From NCBI GenBank assembly GCA_002737365.1, contig NSIL01000001.1:1-64000 (forward strand): a stretch of 64,000 nucleotides of DNA, given 5' to 3'. Under the pieces are notes generated by a model. The model did not search any database, had not been told where the DNA came from, and was given only the letters and a program-made list of their open reading frames with translations. Of the stretch, positions 34,329 through 46,859 are shown piece by piece. Positions within the stretch are counted from its first letter, which is position 1. Each line of letters begins with the position of its first letter. The stretch is from Acidobacterium sp. Its GTDB lineage: Bacteria; Acidobacteriota; Vicinamibacteria; Vicinamibacterales; UBA2999. The translations under genes and the position numbers were made by a program.

Positions 34329-35632
34329 TTAGACGGTCGACAATGCCTGGTCGATGATCTCGACGGCGGTCGTCGCCTGCGCCTTGGTCAGCACCAGCGG
34401 CGGCGACAGGCGGATGGCGTTCTTGCCGGCACCGAGCACCAGCAGGCCGCGCGCGAAGCACGCCTCCACCACCTTGTCGCGCTCGACGATGGCGCGTTCC
34501 TTGGTGACGCGGTCCTTCACGAGCTCGATACCGATCATCAAACCGCGCCCGCGCACGTCACCGACGATGGCGTGCTTCTGCTGGACTTCTTTGAGGCGAT
34601 CCATCATGAACGCGCCGACCTCGGCGGCGTTCTTCATCAGCGAATCCTTCAGCAGTCCGATGGTCGCCAGCGCTGCGGCGCACGACACCGGATTGCCGCC
34701 GAAGGTGCTGGCGTGCGAACCCGGCGGCCAATCCATCACCTCGGCCCGCGCCGTCGTCACGCCCAGCGGCAGCCCGGAAGCCACGCCCTTGGCCACCGTC
34801 ACCATGTCGGGCTCGATGCCGAAATGCTCAATGCCGAACATCTTGCCGGTGCGGCCCATGCCCGACTGCACTTCATCGGCAATCAACAGGATGCCGTGCT
34901 TCTTCGTCAGCGCGCGCAGCCGCTCGTGGAACTGCGGGGCGGGCACGACGTAGCCGCCCTCGCCCTGAATCGACTCCACTACCACGCCGGCGACTTCGTC
35001 CGGCGAGATCAGGTGGACGAGGATTTGTTGCTCGAGGAAGTCCAGGCACTCCGCGTGGCATGACTCGGGCTTGAGACCAACCGGACACCGGTAGCACGTC
35101 GCATACGGGGTATGAAAGGTTCCCGCCTGCATGGGGCCGAACCCCTGGCGCTGGATCGCCCGGCTCGACGTCAGCGCCAACGACCCCAGCGTGCGGCCGT
35201 GGAAGCTACCGAGGAACGCGATCATCCCGTAGCGCTTCGTGGAGTAGCGCGCCAGCTTGATCGCCGCTTCAATCGCTTCCGTCCCTGAGTTCGAAAAGAA
35301 CGATCGCTTCTGGCCGCTGAACGGCGCGATCTCGTTAAACGCCTCGCCGAGCGCCACCTGCGGCTCGTAGTAGAAGTCCGTGCCAGACATGTGCAGGAAT
35401 TTCTGCGCCTGATCGACGATGGCGGCAACGACGAGGGGGTGGGAGTAGCCGGTGGAGTTGACGGCAATGCCGGCGGCGCAATCGAGGAACACGTTGCCGT
35501 CGACGTCTTCGACGACTGCACCATTACCACGCGCCATCACAAACGGATAGCTGCGGGTATAGGACGAGGACACGACCTTGCCGTCGCGCTCGATGATGGC
35601 CTTGGCCTTGGGGCCGGGCAACGCCGTTCGTA

Positions 35633-35648
<16 letters not shown>
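34329..35648 (-). CDS. Class III PLP aminotransferase (acetylornithine/GABA aminotransferase family)
   Basis: This 439-aa aminotransferase has the class III signature LLIADEVQSGMGRTGKMFGIEHFGIEPD near residues 255-285, followed by the PLP-lysine in VTVAKGVASGLPLGV. GSFHGRTLGSLALTSS and FFSNSGTEAIEAAIKLARY form the cofactor cup. A cysteine-rich insert (YATCYRCPVGLKPESCHAECLDFLEQQI) near 190 is typical of the archaeal/acidobacterial acetylornithine-type group with broad omega-amino acid activity. GABA, ornithine or another omega-amine could be the donor. It overlaps the cysS stop by 16 bases. Confidence 0.85.
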
Positions 35649-37045
<1,397 letters not shown>

Positions 37046-37048
37046 GGA

Positions 37049-37318
37049 TCAGGAGGCGTGATTCGCCGACACCGACTCGGCGTCGATGGCGAAGCTCAGA
37101 GCCATGGCATCACTGGTCACGACAATCAGGAGCGATGGCTGGCCTGGGGCCGCCAGCGCCCGGTCAACCGCGGCCGTCACGCGGGTCACGAAATCGGCGC
37201 CGCTCGCGGCCTCGAGTTCGACATAGGTCACGGCGTGACCGGCGACACCGGCCACAATCGGCGCGGCGTGGGGATCCCGGGGGACTGTCAGCTTGAACGT
37301 GAACGACTTGGGGGACAT
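37049..37318 (-). CDS. Unknown 89-aa protein between cysS and ribF
   Basis: MSPKSFTFKLTVPRDPHAAP followed by a helical segment (GADFVTRVTAAVDRALAAPG) and a strand (PSLLIVVTSDAMALSFAIDA). It has no signal or membrane segment. The alternating strand-helix-strand layout and length resemble small anti-sigma/regulator ATPase fragments, but I do not recognise a family. It sits 5 bases downstream of ribF and 3 bases upstream of cysS, so it is probably translated as part of that operon. Confidence 0.6.
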   Translation of the reverse strand: MSPKSFTFKLTVPRDPHAAPIVAGVAGHAVTYVELEAASGADFVTRVTAAVDRALAAPGQPSLLIVVTSDAMALSFAIDAESVSANHAS

Positions 37319-37323
37319 GCGGA

Positions 37324-38262
37324 TCAGACCGATAGTCTATCGAACAATCGCGCCGCGCGCCGAACATCTGCGGCAATCTGTTCCTGCAAGGCTGCCATGT
37401 CGGCGAACTTCCGCTCGTCCCTTAACCGCTGGACAAAAGCCAGCCTGACACGCTTGCCATACAGGTCCATCGTCCGGTCGATCAAGTGCGCCTCGATCGA
37501 GGTCGCGAGCTCGGCGCCGAAAGTCGGCCGCTGGCCGATGTTGGTCACGCTGGGAAAGACGGCCCCGTCCACGGTGATGGCGGTGGCATACACGCCGTGA
37601 GGCGGAATCAGCTCGTTGTCGGTGGACAGGTTCGCGGTCGGGAAGCCCATCTCCCGTCCCCGCCTGGCGCCTTCCACGACCACGCCGTCGAGCGCGTAGT
37701 GATGGCCCAGCAACGCGCCGGCCTCATCGACGCGGCCTTCGCTGACCAGCCGGCGAATGCGCGTGCTCGAGACGACGAAGTCCTTGTAGCGGATCGGGTC
37801 AATCTTCTCGGCCCGGAAGCCATACTGCGCGCCCAGCGATTTCAACAGCGTGAAGTTGCCGCTGCGGTTACGGCCAAACAGGAAGTCGGCGCCGACCCAC
37901 ACCTCCGCCACGCGCAGCCATTCCACCAGCACCGTCCGCACGAAGGCATCGGGCTCCCACTGCGACATCTCGGTCGAGAACCGCACCACGGCCGCGCCTT
38001 GCACGCCGGCTCGCGCCAGGGCGTCGAGCTTCTGCGCCTTGGTCATCAGCAGCGCCGGTGCCTTGTCGGGACGCAGCACGCGCGGAGGATGCGGATCGAA
38101 GGTCAACACCACGCTGGTGCCGCCGCGCTCGAGCGCACCGCGCTCGATGCGCTCGACGATCTTCACGTGACCGCGATGCAGTCCGTCGAAGTTTCCCAAC
38201 GCCAGCACCGGCGAGCGCCAGGTCACGGGACGCGGGTCGTCCGGGTAGTGAACTACGTCCAT
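37324..38262 (-). CDS. ribF: Bifunctional riboflavin kinase / FAD synthetase
   Basis: This 312-aa protein. The N-terminal adenylyltransferase domain has LALGNFDGLHRGHVKIVE near residue 25 (GxFDGxHxGH) and VGADFLFGRNRSGN near 125. SSTRIRRLVSEGRVDEAGALLG links to the C-terminal flavokinase domain with GFPTANLS near 200 and VTNIGQRPTFG near 240. It makes FMN and then FAD from riboflavin. It overlaps the upstream PhnP-like gene by 10 bases. Confidence 0.95.
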   Translation of the reverse strand: MDVVHYPDDPRPVTWRSPVLALGNFDGLHRGHVKIVERIERGALERGGTSVVLTFDPHPPRVLRPDKAPALLMTKAQKLDALARAGVQGAAVVRFSTEMSQWEPDAFVRTVLVEWLRVAEVWVGADFLFGRNRSGNFTLLKSLGAQYGFRAEKIDPIRYKDFVVSSTRIRRLVSEGRVDEAGALLGHHYALDGVVVEGARRGREMGFPTANLSTDNELIPPHGVYATAITVDGAVFPSVTNIGQRPTFGAELATSIEAHLIDRTMDLYGKRVRLAFVQRLRDERKFADMAALQEQIAADVRRAARLFDRLSV

Positions 38263-39044
38263 TTATCCCCGGCGTCGATCGGCACCACGAGGCCATCATA
38301 GGCCAGCTCCACACCGGCCGGCAGCGACGCGTTGGTCTCCGCATGGGGAAGCTTGTGACACATGTGCGTGAAGTAAGTCTGGCGTGGCTTCACGCGTTCG
38401 ACGACACCAAGTGCTTCGGCGACGGTGAAGTGGGTTGGATGCGAGTTATGGCGCAGGGCATCGAGCACCAGGATGTCGAGGTCCGCGAGCAACGGCCACG
38501 CCTCATCCGGCACGCGATTGCAGTCCGTCAGGTAGGCGAACTTCCCAATGCGGTATCCCAGAATCGGGCGGGCGCCGTGGAACAGCGGCACCGGCTGAAC
38601 CCGAACATCGCCGATGCTAAACGGACCGCTCACCGTCGTCAGGGCGATCTGCGGAATACCGCCGCCCTTCTCGCCCGCCGGGTCGAACACGTACGAGAAC
38701 ATGCGACGCAAGTCGGCCGCAGTCCGCTCGTCCGCAAAGGCCGGAATCGCCCCGCCCTGCATCATGTTAAAACGCCTGACATCATCGAGGCCCATGATGT
38801 GGTCGGCGTGACTGTGCGTGAACAGGATGGCGTCGACGCGGGCAAGATGATTGGCGAGTGCCTGCTGCCGCAGATCGGTCGAGGTATCGACCAGAATCGA
38901 CGGCCCGCCCACCACGTTGATGTGGATCGACGGCCGCGACCGCCGGTCGCGCGGATCGGTGGACTGACACACCGCGCAGGCGCAGCCGATCATCGGCACG
39001 CCATGCGAGGTGCCACTGCCAAGGACGGTGACGATCGCCTTCAT
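38253..39044 (-). CDS. MBL-fold hydrolase, PhnP-like
   Basis: This 263-aa protein reads VLGSGTSHGVPMIGCACAVC at the start, the GTSxGxPxxGCxCxxC signature of PhnP/lipoate-associated hydrolases with a structural zinc pocket. The catalytic site is LFTHSHADHIMGLDDVRRF near residue 80, with YLTDCNRVPDEA and YFTHMCHKLPHAE supplying later ligands. PhnP is a cyclic phosphodiesterase, but stand-alone homologues outside phosphonate operons have unknown substrates. It is divergent from mazG, with 27 bases between the starts. Confidence 0.88.
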   Translation of the reverse strand: MKAIVTVLGSGTSHGVPMIGCACAVCQSTDPRDRRSRPSIHINVVGGPSILVDTSTDLRQQALANHLARVDAILFTHSHADHIMGLDDVRRFNMMQGGAIPAFADERTAADLRRMFSYVFDPAGEKGGGIPQIALTTVSGPFSIGDVRVQPVPLFHGARPILGYRIGKFAYLTDCNRVPDEAWPLLADLDILVLDALRHNSHPTHFTVAEALGVVERVKPRQTYFTHMCHKLPHAETNASLPAGVELAYDGLVVPIDAGDKWT

Positions 39045-39071
39045 CTAAGAGAGAGAATGTTAGCATGGCGC

Positions 39072-39911
39072 ATGAGCGATCAGGCGGGCGCGCGCTTTCA
39101 GCAACTTGTCGAGATCATGCGGACGCTGCGCTCCGACAACGGCTGCGCCTGGGACCGCCAGCAGACGGTGCGGACGCTGCGGCCGTTCGTCCTGGGTGAA
39201 ACCTACGAGTTGCTCGACGCCCTCGACCGCGAGAACTACGCCGAATTAAAGGGCGAGCTCGGCGACTTTCTGTTCGAAGCGGTGTTCCTGGCGCAGATTT
39301 GCGAGGAAGAGGGACGCTTCTCGATTGCCGATTCGATCCAGGCAATCTCCGACAAGCTCATCCGCCGGCATCCCCATGTATTTGATGCCGAGGGGAAGGC
39401 CTCGCTCACGCCGGGCGAGGTCAAGGAGCGATGGGAGGACATCAAGCAGCAGGAGCGCCACGACGCCGGCGAGCCCGACCAGACCCTGCTCAGCGGCATC
39501 CCCCGCTCCATGCCGTCGCTGTTGCGCGCCTACGAGCTGAGCACGCGCGCCGTCACGGTGGGCTTTGAGTGGTTGACACCCGGCGACGTGCTCGACAAGA
39601 TCGACGAGGAAACCCGCGAGCTGCGCGAAGCGGTCGAGACGCTGGGGCCCCAGTCGAAGGAAGCGGAAGAAGAATTGGGAGATCTCCTGTTCACGATCGC
39701 GAACCTGGCGCGCAAGCTCGGCGTCGAGCCCGAGGCGGCCTTGCGCATCGCGAACGACAAGTTCCAGCAGCGCTTCGACGACGTGGAGCGCCAGGTCACC
39801 AGCAAGGGCGAGCGGCTGCGCGACCTGACACTGGAACAGCTCGAGGCGCATTGGGTCATCGCCAAAGCAACCACGAAGGACGCGACGGCCACGAAGCATT
39901 CAACCTCGTGA
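39072..39911 (+). CDS. mazG: Nucleoside triphosphate pyrophosphohydrolase MazG
   Basis: This 279-aa protein starts at the ATG at 39072 (MSDQAGARFQQL). The frame is open far upstream, but that DNA is antisense to ribF and the PhnP-like gene. Two MazG domains are visible: the N-terminal CAWDRQQTVRTLRPFVLGETYELLDAL with ELGDFLFEAVF, and the C-terminal KIDEETRELREAV with EEELGDLLFTIANLAR (each with the ExxE12-28ExxD magnesium motif). It hydrolyses NTPs to NMPs plus pyrophosphate and limits (p)ppGpp or abnormal nucleotides. Its 3' end overlaps comEC by 56 bases, tail to tail. Confidence 0.93.
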   Translation: MSDQAGARFQQLVEIMRTLRSDNGCAWDRQQTVRTLRPFVLGETYELLDALDRENYAELKGELGDFLFEAVFLAQICEEEGRFSIADSIQAISDKLIRRHPHVFDAEGKASLTPGEVKERWEDIKQQERHDAGEPDQTLLSGIPRSMPSLLRAYELSTRAVTVGFEWLTPGDVLDKIDEETRELREAVETLGPQSKEAEEELGDLLFTIANLARKLGVEPEAALRIANDKFQQRFDDVERQVTSKGERLRDLTLEQLEAHWVIAKATTKDATATKHSTS

Positions 39912-42315
39912 ATGTCGAGAGCTTTAGCGACCGGCCATCGGTACTAACGTCCAACTGTCCCTCTTGGTCCGTCCTGAACATCTGCGCCCCGGCCGATCGA
40001 TAACGATCAAGCACATAGGGCACGGGGTGGCCATATGGGTTGCCGCGGCCGTTGCTCATCACCACCACGTCCGGCTTGATTGCGTCGATAAACTCCTGCG
40101 AACTCGACGTGCCGCTGCCGTGATGCGGGGACTTCAAGACCACGGTTGGCAGCAGGTCGAGCGTCGGGATCAGCCCCTGCTCCACCTCGCGGCCGATATC
40201 GCCGGTCAGCAGCATCGACACCTCGCCGTACCGCAGCTCGATCACGAGTGAGTCGTCGTTCCGCACCTTCTGCCGCTCCCAGTCGGGCAGCGGCGGGTGG
40301 TGCACGCGGAGTTCAACGCCGCCCAGGTCAAGGCGGTCGCCCTTCTGCAGCCATCGCCAGGTGGCGCGATTGCGCTCGGATGTCGCTTGCAGCGCCAGCG
40401 TGGGCTGGTGGTTGTTGACGAACGTGCCGGCCCAGATCTCCGACGGCTTGAAGTCCTTCACTAACGATGCCGCGCCGCCGATGTGATCGAGATCGCTATG
40501 CGAGATGGCGAGGTAGTCCAATCGGACGATGCCTCTCGCGCGAAGCGCGGGGCCGAGGACGCGGTCGCCGATGTCGAAGTCGCCACGTAGCGACACGCCG
40601 CCGGCATCCACCATCAGGGTGCGGCCGTTCGGGAGGGTCACGAGCATCGCATCGCCCTGCCCGACATCCATGACCGTCAGATGGAGGCGGCCGTCGCCGA
40701 ACGAGCGCGCCAGCGTGGCCGGGGCCATCGCCATCCACGCGAATAAAGCCAACGCCACCCACGACGCTCGCCAAGCCCACGACGCCCACAGCCACAGGCA
40801 CACGCTCACGTAATAGGCCGCCATAACCAGGACGGATGGCGGCGGGACGCGCCATGTGAGCCACGGGGCGAAGTCGACGAGCGCGGCGCTTTCGACCAAG
40901 CCTCTCACCGACAGATGCGTGACCCAGCCGACCCCATGCGCAAGCTTCTCGACACCGGCCGCATCGAAGGCCGCGGTCACCATCGACGCCACCTGCACCA
41001 CAGCCATGCAGGGCACGGCCGCCAGATTCAAGACGAGGCCCGCCAAGGTGACCCGCTGGAAGACGAGTGCGCCGATCGGCATCAGCACGACCTCGGCGCA
41101 AACGGAAGCGAGAATCAGCAGGCTCGGACCGCGCAGCCATGACCACTCCACAACCGGCGTTCGGGCGGTGCCAACAACAATCGCGGCGGTGGCGCCGAAG
41201 GTGAGCCAGAAACCGACGTCGGCGATCGCCAGCGGCGACACGATCAGCACCGCCGCGGCGGTCAGCGCCATGGCGTGCATGGGTGCGGTCCGCTGATCGA
41301 TCACCCGCAGCGACAGGTAGATCGCCGCCATCACGGTCGCGCGCGTGACCGAGGGGCCACCCCCGGCGACGTAGGCGTACCACACCAGCATGGCCACCGC
41401 GGCACCGGCCGCCCACCCGTCGCGAATCCGCAGCCACCACAACGCGCCCAGGATCAACCCGGCCAGGATGGCGATGTTGCCACCGGAAATCGCAATCACG
41501 TGATACGTGCCGGCCTCTTGCAAGCGTCGCTCGACGTCCGGGTCCAGTGCACCCCGATCTCCGATCAGGATTGCGGTGGCGACGGCGGCCGACTGCGGAT
41601 CTCGCACGGCGACATGCCGCGCCATCGCCTGGCGCACGGCGGCGCGCATGGCCGCGGCCGTTTCGTCGAACCAGTGCCCGCGACCGGTCACCTCCACCAG
41701 CGCCGCGCTCTTGACCGACCCGACCAACGTGATCCCCCGCCTCGCCAGCATTCGCTCCTGGTCGGGGACACCGGCATTCAGGTAGCGGGCGGGACGACGC
41801 AGCAGCACCGGTGCCCTGAGGCGGCGCCCGGCCCGCCACTCGCCGACCGCATCGGCGGCAAGCACACCGGTCACCGTCAACGACACCCCACCCGGCGCCG
41901 ACTCGGGGCAGGGCCCAAGCCACACGCGCTCGACCTGCAAGCGCACGAGGGCGCCGCTATCGGTGAGGGCGGCATCCGCTGCCAGGGTTCCCTCGACGAC
42001 GATCGGCGTGTCGCTGCGGTGCGCCTCAAGGCCCTCGATCGCGAATCCGCCGAGGCGCTGTTCAAGCAGGGTGCGCAGCGGCGGATGCTGTGCCGCGTCG
42101 TCCGCAGCCGATGCCAGCAGTGCGCACCCCGCCACCAGCCCGGTCAACCCGCCACCGCGCGCCCATGCCCGGCGCTGGCGGGACGCCGACCAGAAGGTCG
42201 CGATGGCCGCGACCGCCAGCAGCCACCGGGCCAACGGCATCCACGATGGGTCGGCGAAGACACCAACGGCAGTGCCTGCCGCGGCAGCAATAGCGAGGGC
42301 AAGTGAAGGTGACAT
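39856..42315 (-). CDS. comEC: ComEC/Rec2-family competence channel protein
   Basis: This 819-aa protein has an N-terminal DUF4131-type region (residues 1-200), a central multi-helix competence domain with YHVIAISGGNIAILAGLILGALWW near residue 270 and GPSVTRATVMAAIYLSLRV near 320, and a C-terminal metallo-beta-lactamase domain (VMDVGQGDAMLVTLPNGRTLMVDAGG near 555, AISHSDLDHIGGA near 600). It is the inner-membrane channel that takes single-stranded DNA into the cell. ComEA and pilus genes are not in the window. It follows the carB terminator region on the same strand. Confidence 0.93.
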   Translation of the reverse strand: MSPSLALAIAAAAGTAVGVFADPSWMPLARWLLAVAAIATFWSASRQRRAWARGGGLTGLVAGCALLASAADDAAQHPPLRTLLEQRLGGFAIEGLEAHRSDTPIVVEGTLAADAALTDSGALVRLQVERVWLGPCPESAPGGVSLTVTGVLAADAVGEWRAGRRLRAPVLLRRPARYLNAGVPDQERMLARRGITLVGSVKSAALVEVTGRGHWFDETAAAMRAAVRQAMARHVAVRDPQSAAVATAILIGDRGALDPDVERRLQEAGTYHVIAISGGNIAILAGLILGALWWLRIRDGWAAGAAVAMLVWYAYVAGGGPSVTRATVMAAIYLSLRVIDQRTAPMHAMALTAAAVLIVSPLAIADVGFWLTFGATAAIVVGTARTPVVEWSWLRGPSLLILASVCAEVVLMPIGALVFQRVTLAGLVLNLAAVPCMAVVQVASMVTAAFDAAGVEKLAHGVGWVTHLSVRGLVESAALVDFAPWLTWRVPPPSVLVMAAYYVSVCLWLWASWAWRASWVALALFAWMAMAPATLARSFGDGRLHLTVMDVGQGDAMLVTLPNGRTLMVDAGGVSLRGDFDIGDRVLGPALRARGIVRLDYLAISHSDLDHIGGAASLVKDFKPSEIWAGTFVNNHQPTLALQATSERNRATWRWLQKGDRLDLGGVELRVHHPPLPDWERQKVRNDDSLVIELRYGEVSMLLTGDIGREVEQGLIPTLDLLPTVVLKSPHHGSGTSSSQEFIDAIKPDVVVMSNGRGNPYGHPVPYVLDRYRSAGAQMFRTDQEGQLDVSTDGRSLKLSTFTRLNASWPSRPSWLLWR

Positions 42316-42390
42316 GCCACCATCACAAGCAAACGGCGGGGCGTCAGGAAAGCGGCGGAAAACTCAAAAAGGGCGCTCGGAGTACGCAGA

Positions 42391-42425
42391 AAACGCCACG
42401 CTTCGACGGAGAAGACATGGCGTTT
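42391..42425 (-). terminator. Hairpin between carB and comEC
   Basis: AAACGCCA (42391-42398) pairs with TGGCGTTT (42418-42425), with an inner CTTC/GAAG stem around GACGGA. On the minus strand the stem is followed by TCTGCG, a poor U-tract, so it may be an attenuator or a factor-assisted end. A relative of the 9-mer repeat (CCCAGGCACACTGGGCACC) lies just upstream at 42432-42450. Confidence 0.5.
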
Positions 42426-42453
42426 CCTGCCCCAGGCACACTGGGCACCTTCT

Positions 42454-45400
42454 TCAGGAGCCGTCGACAGCCGCGTAATAGTCCTGCAGGGCACGAACCT
42501 CCAGCCCTTCAGTTTTCAGCGCGCGAATCGCCTCCAGCGCCGCGGCGGCGCCGGTGATCGTCGTGATGCACGGCACGCTGGCCATCATCGCGGCCCGGCG
42601 CACCGCCTTGTCGTCGAAAAACGACTCGCGGCCATGCGGCGTATTCACCACCAGCGAAATTTTGCGGTTCACGATCTCGTCCGCAAGACTCGGGCGGCCT
42701 TCGTTGACCTTGAACACCACCGAGCAGTCCACGCCGTTGGCGCGCAGGTACGCGGCCGTGCCGCGCGTGCCGATGATCTGGAAGCCCAGCTCGGCGAAGC
42801 CCTTGGCAATCGGCAGCACCTCGCCCTTATCCTCGTTGTTCACGCTGATGCAGACCGAGCCCGACTCAGGCAGGCGCTGACCCGCGCCGAGCATGGCCTT
42901 GACGAACGCCATCCCGAAGCTGTCGGCGCCGCCCATGACTTCACCAGTCGACTTCATCTCGGGCCCGAGAATGGTGTCAACGCCGGGGAACCGCACGAAC
43001 GGAAACACCGGGCTCTTCACGAACACGCCCACCGGGGCCATGTCGTCGATGATGCCAAGTTCCGCGAGCGACTTCCCGGCCATCACGCGAGCCGCCACCT
43101 GCGCCAGCGGCACGCCGTTGGCCTTCGACAAGTACGGCACCGTGCGCGAGGCACGCGGGTTGACCTCGAGGACGTAGACCATGTCGTCCTTGATCGCGTA
43201 CTGCGTATTCATCAGGCCGACGACCTTCAGGGCCTTGGCGATGCGGCGGGTGTAGTCGCGAATCGTCGTCAGGTGGCGCTCGCCCAGGCCGGGCGGGGGC
43301 ACCACGCAGGAGCTGTCACCCGAATGGATGCCCGCTTCCTCGATGTGCTCCATGATGCCGCCGATCACGACGGCACCGGATTCGTCGGCCACGCAATCGA
43401 CATCCACCTCTTTGGCATGTTCAAGAAAGCGGTCGACCAGGATCGGCCGGTCGTGTGACACGTCCACGGCCGTCGACATGTAGCGGTCGAGGGTGGCGAC
43501 GTCGTAGACAATCGCCATGTTGCGGCCGCCGAGGACGTACGACGGTCGGACGACGACCGGGAACCGCACCTTGGCCGCCACGTCGCGCGCCTCGGCCTTC
43601 GAGGTGGCGGTACCGCTCGCTGGTTGCGGAATCCCGAGATCCCATAGCAACTCGTTGAAGCGCTGGCGATCTTCCGCCAGGTCGATGGAGTCGGGCGAGG
43701 TGCCGAGAATGGTCACGCCCGCTTCCTGCAAGCCCAACGCCAGCTTTAGCGGCGTCTGGCCACCAAACTGCACCACGCACGAGACGTCGACGTTGCCCTC
43801 GCGCTCGCGTTCGACCACGGCCATCACATCTTCGAAGGTCAGCGGCTCGAAGTACAGGCGATCCGCGGTGTCGTAATCGGTCGACACGGTCTCGGGGTTG
43901 CAATTGACCATGACGGTCTCGAACCCCTCTTTCTTGAAGCCGAACACCGCGTGACAACAGCAGTAATCGAACTCGATGCCCTGGCCAATGCGGTTCGGCC
44001 CGCTACCGAGGATGATCACCTTCTTATGGTCGGTCGGATCCGCTTCACACTCGGTCTCGAAGGTGCTGTACATGTACGGCGTGAACGACTCGAATTCCGC
44101 CGCGCAGGTGTCAATGCGCTTGAACGAGGTCCTGAGCTTCAGCTCGTGGCGCTTCTCGCGGACCGCTTTTTCGTTGACGCCCAGAATGTCGGCCAGCTCC
44201 CCGTCGCCGAAGCCGGCACGCTTGAGCGTGCGCATCAGGTCGTACGACATGTCGCGCAGGCCAATCATCTCGGCCGTCTTGCGCAACTCGACCAGCTCCT
44301 TGAACTGCTGCAGGAACCACGGGTCCATGTTGGTCAGTTCGTGCAGCTTCTCGATGTCCCAGCCCTTGTCGAGAGCGCGAAACACGGCCCACATGCGGCG
44401 ATCGGACGGAATCACCAGCTGGCGGCGCAGCTCGGTATCCTCGTCCTCGCTGGAGCCCGCGTCTTCTTCGTTCACGTCCATCTGCGGCCGCCGGAACAAC
44501 AGGCCTTCCTTGCCGAGCTCCAGCGAGCGCACACCTTTCAGGAACGCTTCCTTGAAGGTGCGGCCGATCGCCATGGCCTCGCCCACCGATTTCATCTGGG
44601 TCGTGAGGGTGCGATCCGCCTGCGGGAACTTCTCGAAATTCCAGCGCGGGAACTTGACCACGACGTAGTCGATGGTGGGCTCGAACGAGGCGGGCGTGAC
44701 CCGCGTGATGTCGTTCGGGATCTCATCCAGGTGGTAGCCGAGGGCCAGCTTCGCTGCGATCTTGGCAATCGGGAAGCCGGTGGCCTTCGACGCCAGTGCC
44801 GACGACCGTGACACGCGCGGGTTCATCTCAATCGCCACCATCCGCCCATCGTCGGGGTTGATCGCGAACTGGATATTGGAGCCGCCGGTCTCGACGCCGA
44901 CGCGCCGGATGATGCGGCGGCCGGCATCGCGCATGCGCTGGTATTCCTTGTCGGTCAGCGTCAGCGCCGGCGCCACGGTGATGCTGTCGCCGGTGTGCAC
45001 ACCCATCGGATCGATGTTCTCGATCGAGCAGATGACGACGAAGTTGTCGGCGGCATCGCGCATCACCTCGAGCTCGAATTCCTTCCAGCCGATCACCGAC
45101 TCTTCGATCAGTACTTCGTGAACCGGGCTCAGGTGCAGGCCGCGGCCGGCAATCTCCTTGAACTCTTCCAGGTTGTAGGCAATGCCGCCGCCGACACCGC
45201 CCATGGTGAACGACGGCCGGATGATCGAGGGAAAGCCGGTCTGCTCGACCAGCACCAGCGCTTCTTCCAGCGTCTTGGCAACGCCGCTGGCCGGCACGGC
45301 GATGCCGATTTCTGTCATCGCATCACGGAACAGCAGGCGGTCTTCGGCCACCTTGATGGCCGGAATCGACGCTCCGATCAGCGCGACGTGGTACTTCTTG

Positions 45401-45723
45401 AGAATGCCCAGCTCGTCGAGCTGCACCGCGAGGTTGAGCGCGGTCTGCCCGCCGACGGTCGGCAGAATGGCATCGGGCTTCTCGATCGCGATGATCTTCT
45501 CGAGCACCTCGGGCGTGAGCGGTTCGACGTAGGTGCGATCGGCCAACTCGGGGTCGGTCATGATTGTCGCCGGGTTGCTGTTGACCAGAATGACCGTCAG
45601 GCCCTCGGCGCGCAGCGCCTTGCAGGCCTGCGTGCCCGAGTAGTCGAACTCGCATGCCTGCCCAATCACGATCGGGCCCGACCCAATCACCAGCACGCGC
45701 TTGATGTCAGTTCTCTTGGGCAC
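42454..45723 (-). CDS. carB: Carbamoyl-phosphate synthase, large subunit
   Basis: This 1089-aa protein with the usual doubled ATP-grasp layout. The N-half has [25 protein letters not shown] at the start and [31 protein letters not shown] near 300. The C-half has [24 protein letters not shown] near 590 and [31 protein letters not shown] near 870. The C-terminal MGS-like allosteric domain begins near 960. With CarA it makes carbamoyl phosphate for arginine and pyrimidines. It starts one base after the carA stop. Confidence 0.97.
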   Translation of the reverse strand: MPKRTDIKRVLVIGSGPIVIGQACEFDYSGTQACKALRAEGLTVILVNSNPATIMTDPELADRTYVEPLTPEVLEKIIAIEKPDAILPTVGGQTALNLAVQLDELGILKKYHVALIGASIPAIKVAEDRLLFRDAMTEIGIAVPASGVAKTLEEALVLVEQTGFPSIIRPSFTMGGVGGGIAYNLEEFKEIAGRGLHLSPVHEVLIEESVIGWKEFELEVMRDAADNFVVICSIENIDPMGVHTGDSITVAPALTLTDKEYQRMRDAGRRIIRRVGVETGGSNIQFAINPDDGRMVAIEMNPRVSRSSALASKATGFPIAKIAAKLALGYHLDEIPNDITRVTPASFEPTIDYVVVKFPRWNFEKFPQADRTLTTQMKSVGEAMAIGRTFKEAFLKGVRSLELGKEGLLFRRPQMDVNEEDAGSSEDEDTELRRQLVIPSDRRMWAVFRALDKGWDIEKLHELTNMDPWFLQQFKELVELRKTAEMIGLRDMSYDLMRTLKRAGFGDGELADILGVNEKAVREKRHELKLRTSFKRIDTCAAEFESFTPYMYSTFETECEADPTDHKKVIILGSGPNRIGQGIEFDYCCCHAVFGFKKEGFETVMVNCNPETVSTDYDTADRLYFEPLTFEDVMAVVEREREGNVDVSCVVQFGGQTPLKLALGLQEAGVTILGTSPDSIDLAEDRQRFNELLWDLGIPQPASGTATSKAEARDVAAKVRFPVVVRPSYVLGGRNMAIVYDVATLDRYMSTAVDVSHDRPILVDRFLEHAKEVDVDCVADESGAVVIGGIMEHIEEAGIHSGDSSCVVPPPGLGERHLTTIRDYTRRIAKALKVVGLMNTQYAIKDDMVYVLEVNPRASRTVPYLSKANGVPLAQVAARVMAGKSLAELGIIDDMAPVGVFVKSPVFPFVRFPGVDTILGPEMKSTGEVMGGADSFGMAFVKAMLGAGQRLPESGSVCISVNNEDKGEVLPIAKGFAELGFQIIGTRGTAAYLRANGVDCSVVFKVNEGRPSLADEIVNRKISLVVNTPHGRESFFDDKAVRRAAMMASVPCITTITGAAAALEAIRALKTEGLEVRALQDYYAAVDGS

Positions 45724-46857
45724 TTAATTCTTTTCCATTTCGTCGAGGAATTCCTGGAACAGATAGTCGGCGTCGTGCGGCCCCGGCGAGGCCTCCGGAT
45801 GGTACTGCACCGAAAAGATCGGCTTGTTGATATGCCGTAGGCCTTCGATGGTGCCGTCGTACAGGTTAAGGTGCGTCACGCGGGTCGTGGCCGGCAGCGA
45901 ATCGGGAGCGACGGCGAAGCCGTGGTTCTGCGAGGTGATTTCAATGGCGCCCGTGTCGAGTTGCTTCACGGGGTGGTTGCCGCCACGGTGCCCGAACTTC
46001 AGTTTGTAGGTCTTGGCACCCAGTGCCAGGCCCATTAACTGGTGACCGAGGCAGATGCCAAACATGGGCGTCGTGCCCTCGGCCAATTTCTTGATGTTGT
46101 CGATGGCGTAGGTCACGGCCGCCGGATCACCGGGGCCGTTGCTCAGGAAGATGCCATCGGGCTGCCACGCCATGACCTCGGACGCCGGCGTCGAGGCGGG
46201 AAACACCCGGACCTGGCAGCCGTGCGCCGCGAGTCGGCGCAGGATGTTGGTCTTGATCCCGAAATCGTAGGCCGCGACCTTCAGCGCGCGCTTCGCCCGC
46301 CGCAGCGGCGGCAGGCCAAAGCTGGCGTCGGTCACGGCATCGGCCAGCGCGGTCTCGAAGTCGTAGGCCTCCTTCGTGGTGACGTCCTTCACCAGGTCGC
46401 TGCCTTCCATCTGCGGCACGCGGCGGGCACGTTCGACCAGCACGGCGGGATCCACCGACCCGGTGGCGATGATGCCGCGCATCACGCCCGACGAGCGCAG
46501 CGCCCTGGTCAGCGCCCGGGTATCGACGTCACTGATGGCGACGATGTGGTGGCGCACGAGGTAGTCGCGCAGGGTGCCGGTGGCGCGCCAGTTGCTCGAC
46601 ACCGGTGAGGCGTCGCGCATCACGAACCCGGCCACCTGCGGCTGGTCCGATTCGGTGTCGGCGCCGGCGACGCCGTAGTTGCCAATCTGCGGTGCGGTCA
46701 TGGTGACGATCTGGCCGGCGTAGGACGGATCCGTGAGGATCTCCTGATAGCCGGTCATGCTCGTGTTGAACACCACCTCCCCGGTGGTCTCTCCCGCCGC
46801 GCCCGCCGAAACACCTTGGAACCAGGTGCCATTTTCCAGTGCCAGAATCGCGTTCAT
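45724..46857 (-). CDS. carA: Carbamoyl-phosphate synthase, small (glutaminase) subunit
   Basis: This 377-aa protein has an N-terminal CPSase small domain ([22 protein letters not shown]) and a C-terminal class I glutamine amidotransferase: nucleophile cysteine in [18 protein letters not shown] near residue 265 and the His/Glu pair in [15 protein letters not shown] near 350. It supplies ammonia to CarB. It lies 3 bases downstream of the kinase-like gene, on the same strand, and one base upstream of carB. Confidence 0.97.
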   Translation of the reverse strand: MNAILALENGTWFQGVSAGAAGETTGEVVFNTSMTGYQEILTDPSYAGQIVTMTAPQIGNYGVAGADTESDQPQVAGFVMRDASPVSSNWRATGTLRDYLVRHHIVAISDVDTRALTRALRSSGVMRGIIATGSVDPAVLVERARRVPQMEGSDLVKDVTTKEAYDFETALADAVTDASFGLPPLRRAKRALKVAAYDFGIKTNILRRLAAHGCQVRVFPASTPASEVMAWQPDGIFLSNGPGDPAAVTYAIDNIKKLAEGTTPMFGICLGHQLMGLALGAKTYKLKFGHRGGNHPVKQLDTGAIEITSQNHGFAVAPDSLPATTRVTHLNLYDGTIEGLRHINKPIFSVQYHPEASPGPHDADYLFQEFLDEMEKN

Positions 46858-46859
46858 CC

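Noticed and set aside
38058-39071. N-terminal 338-codon extension of mazG.
   Set aside because: It is antisense to ribF and the PhnP-like gene, and MazG homology begins only at 39072.
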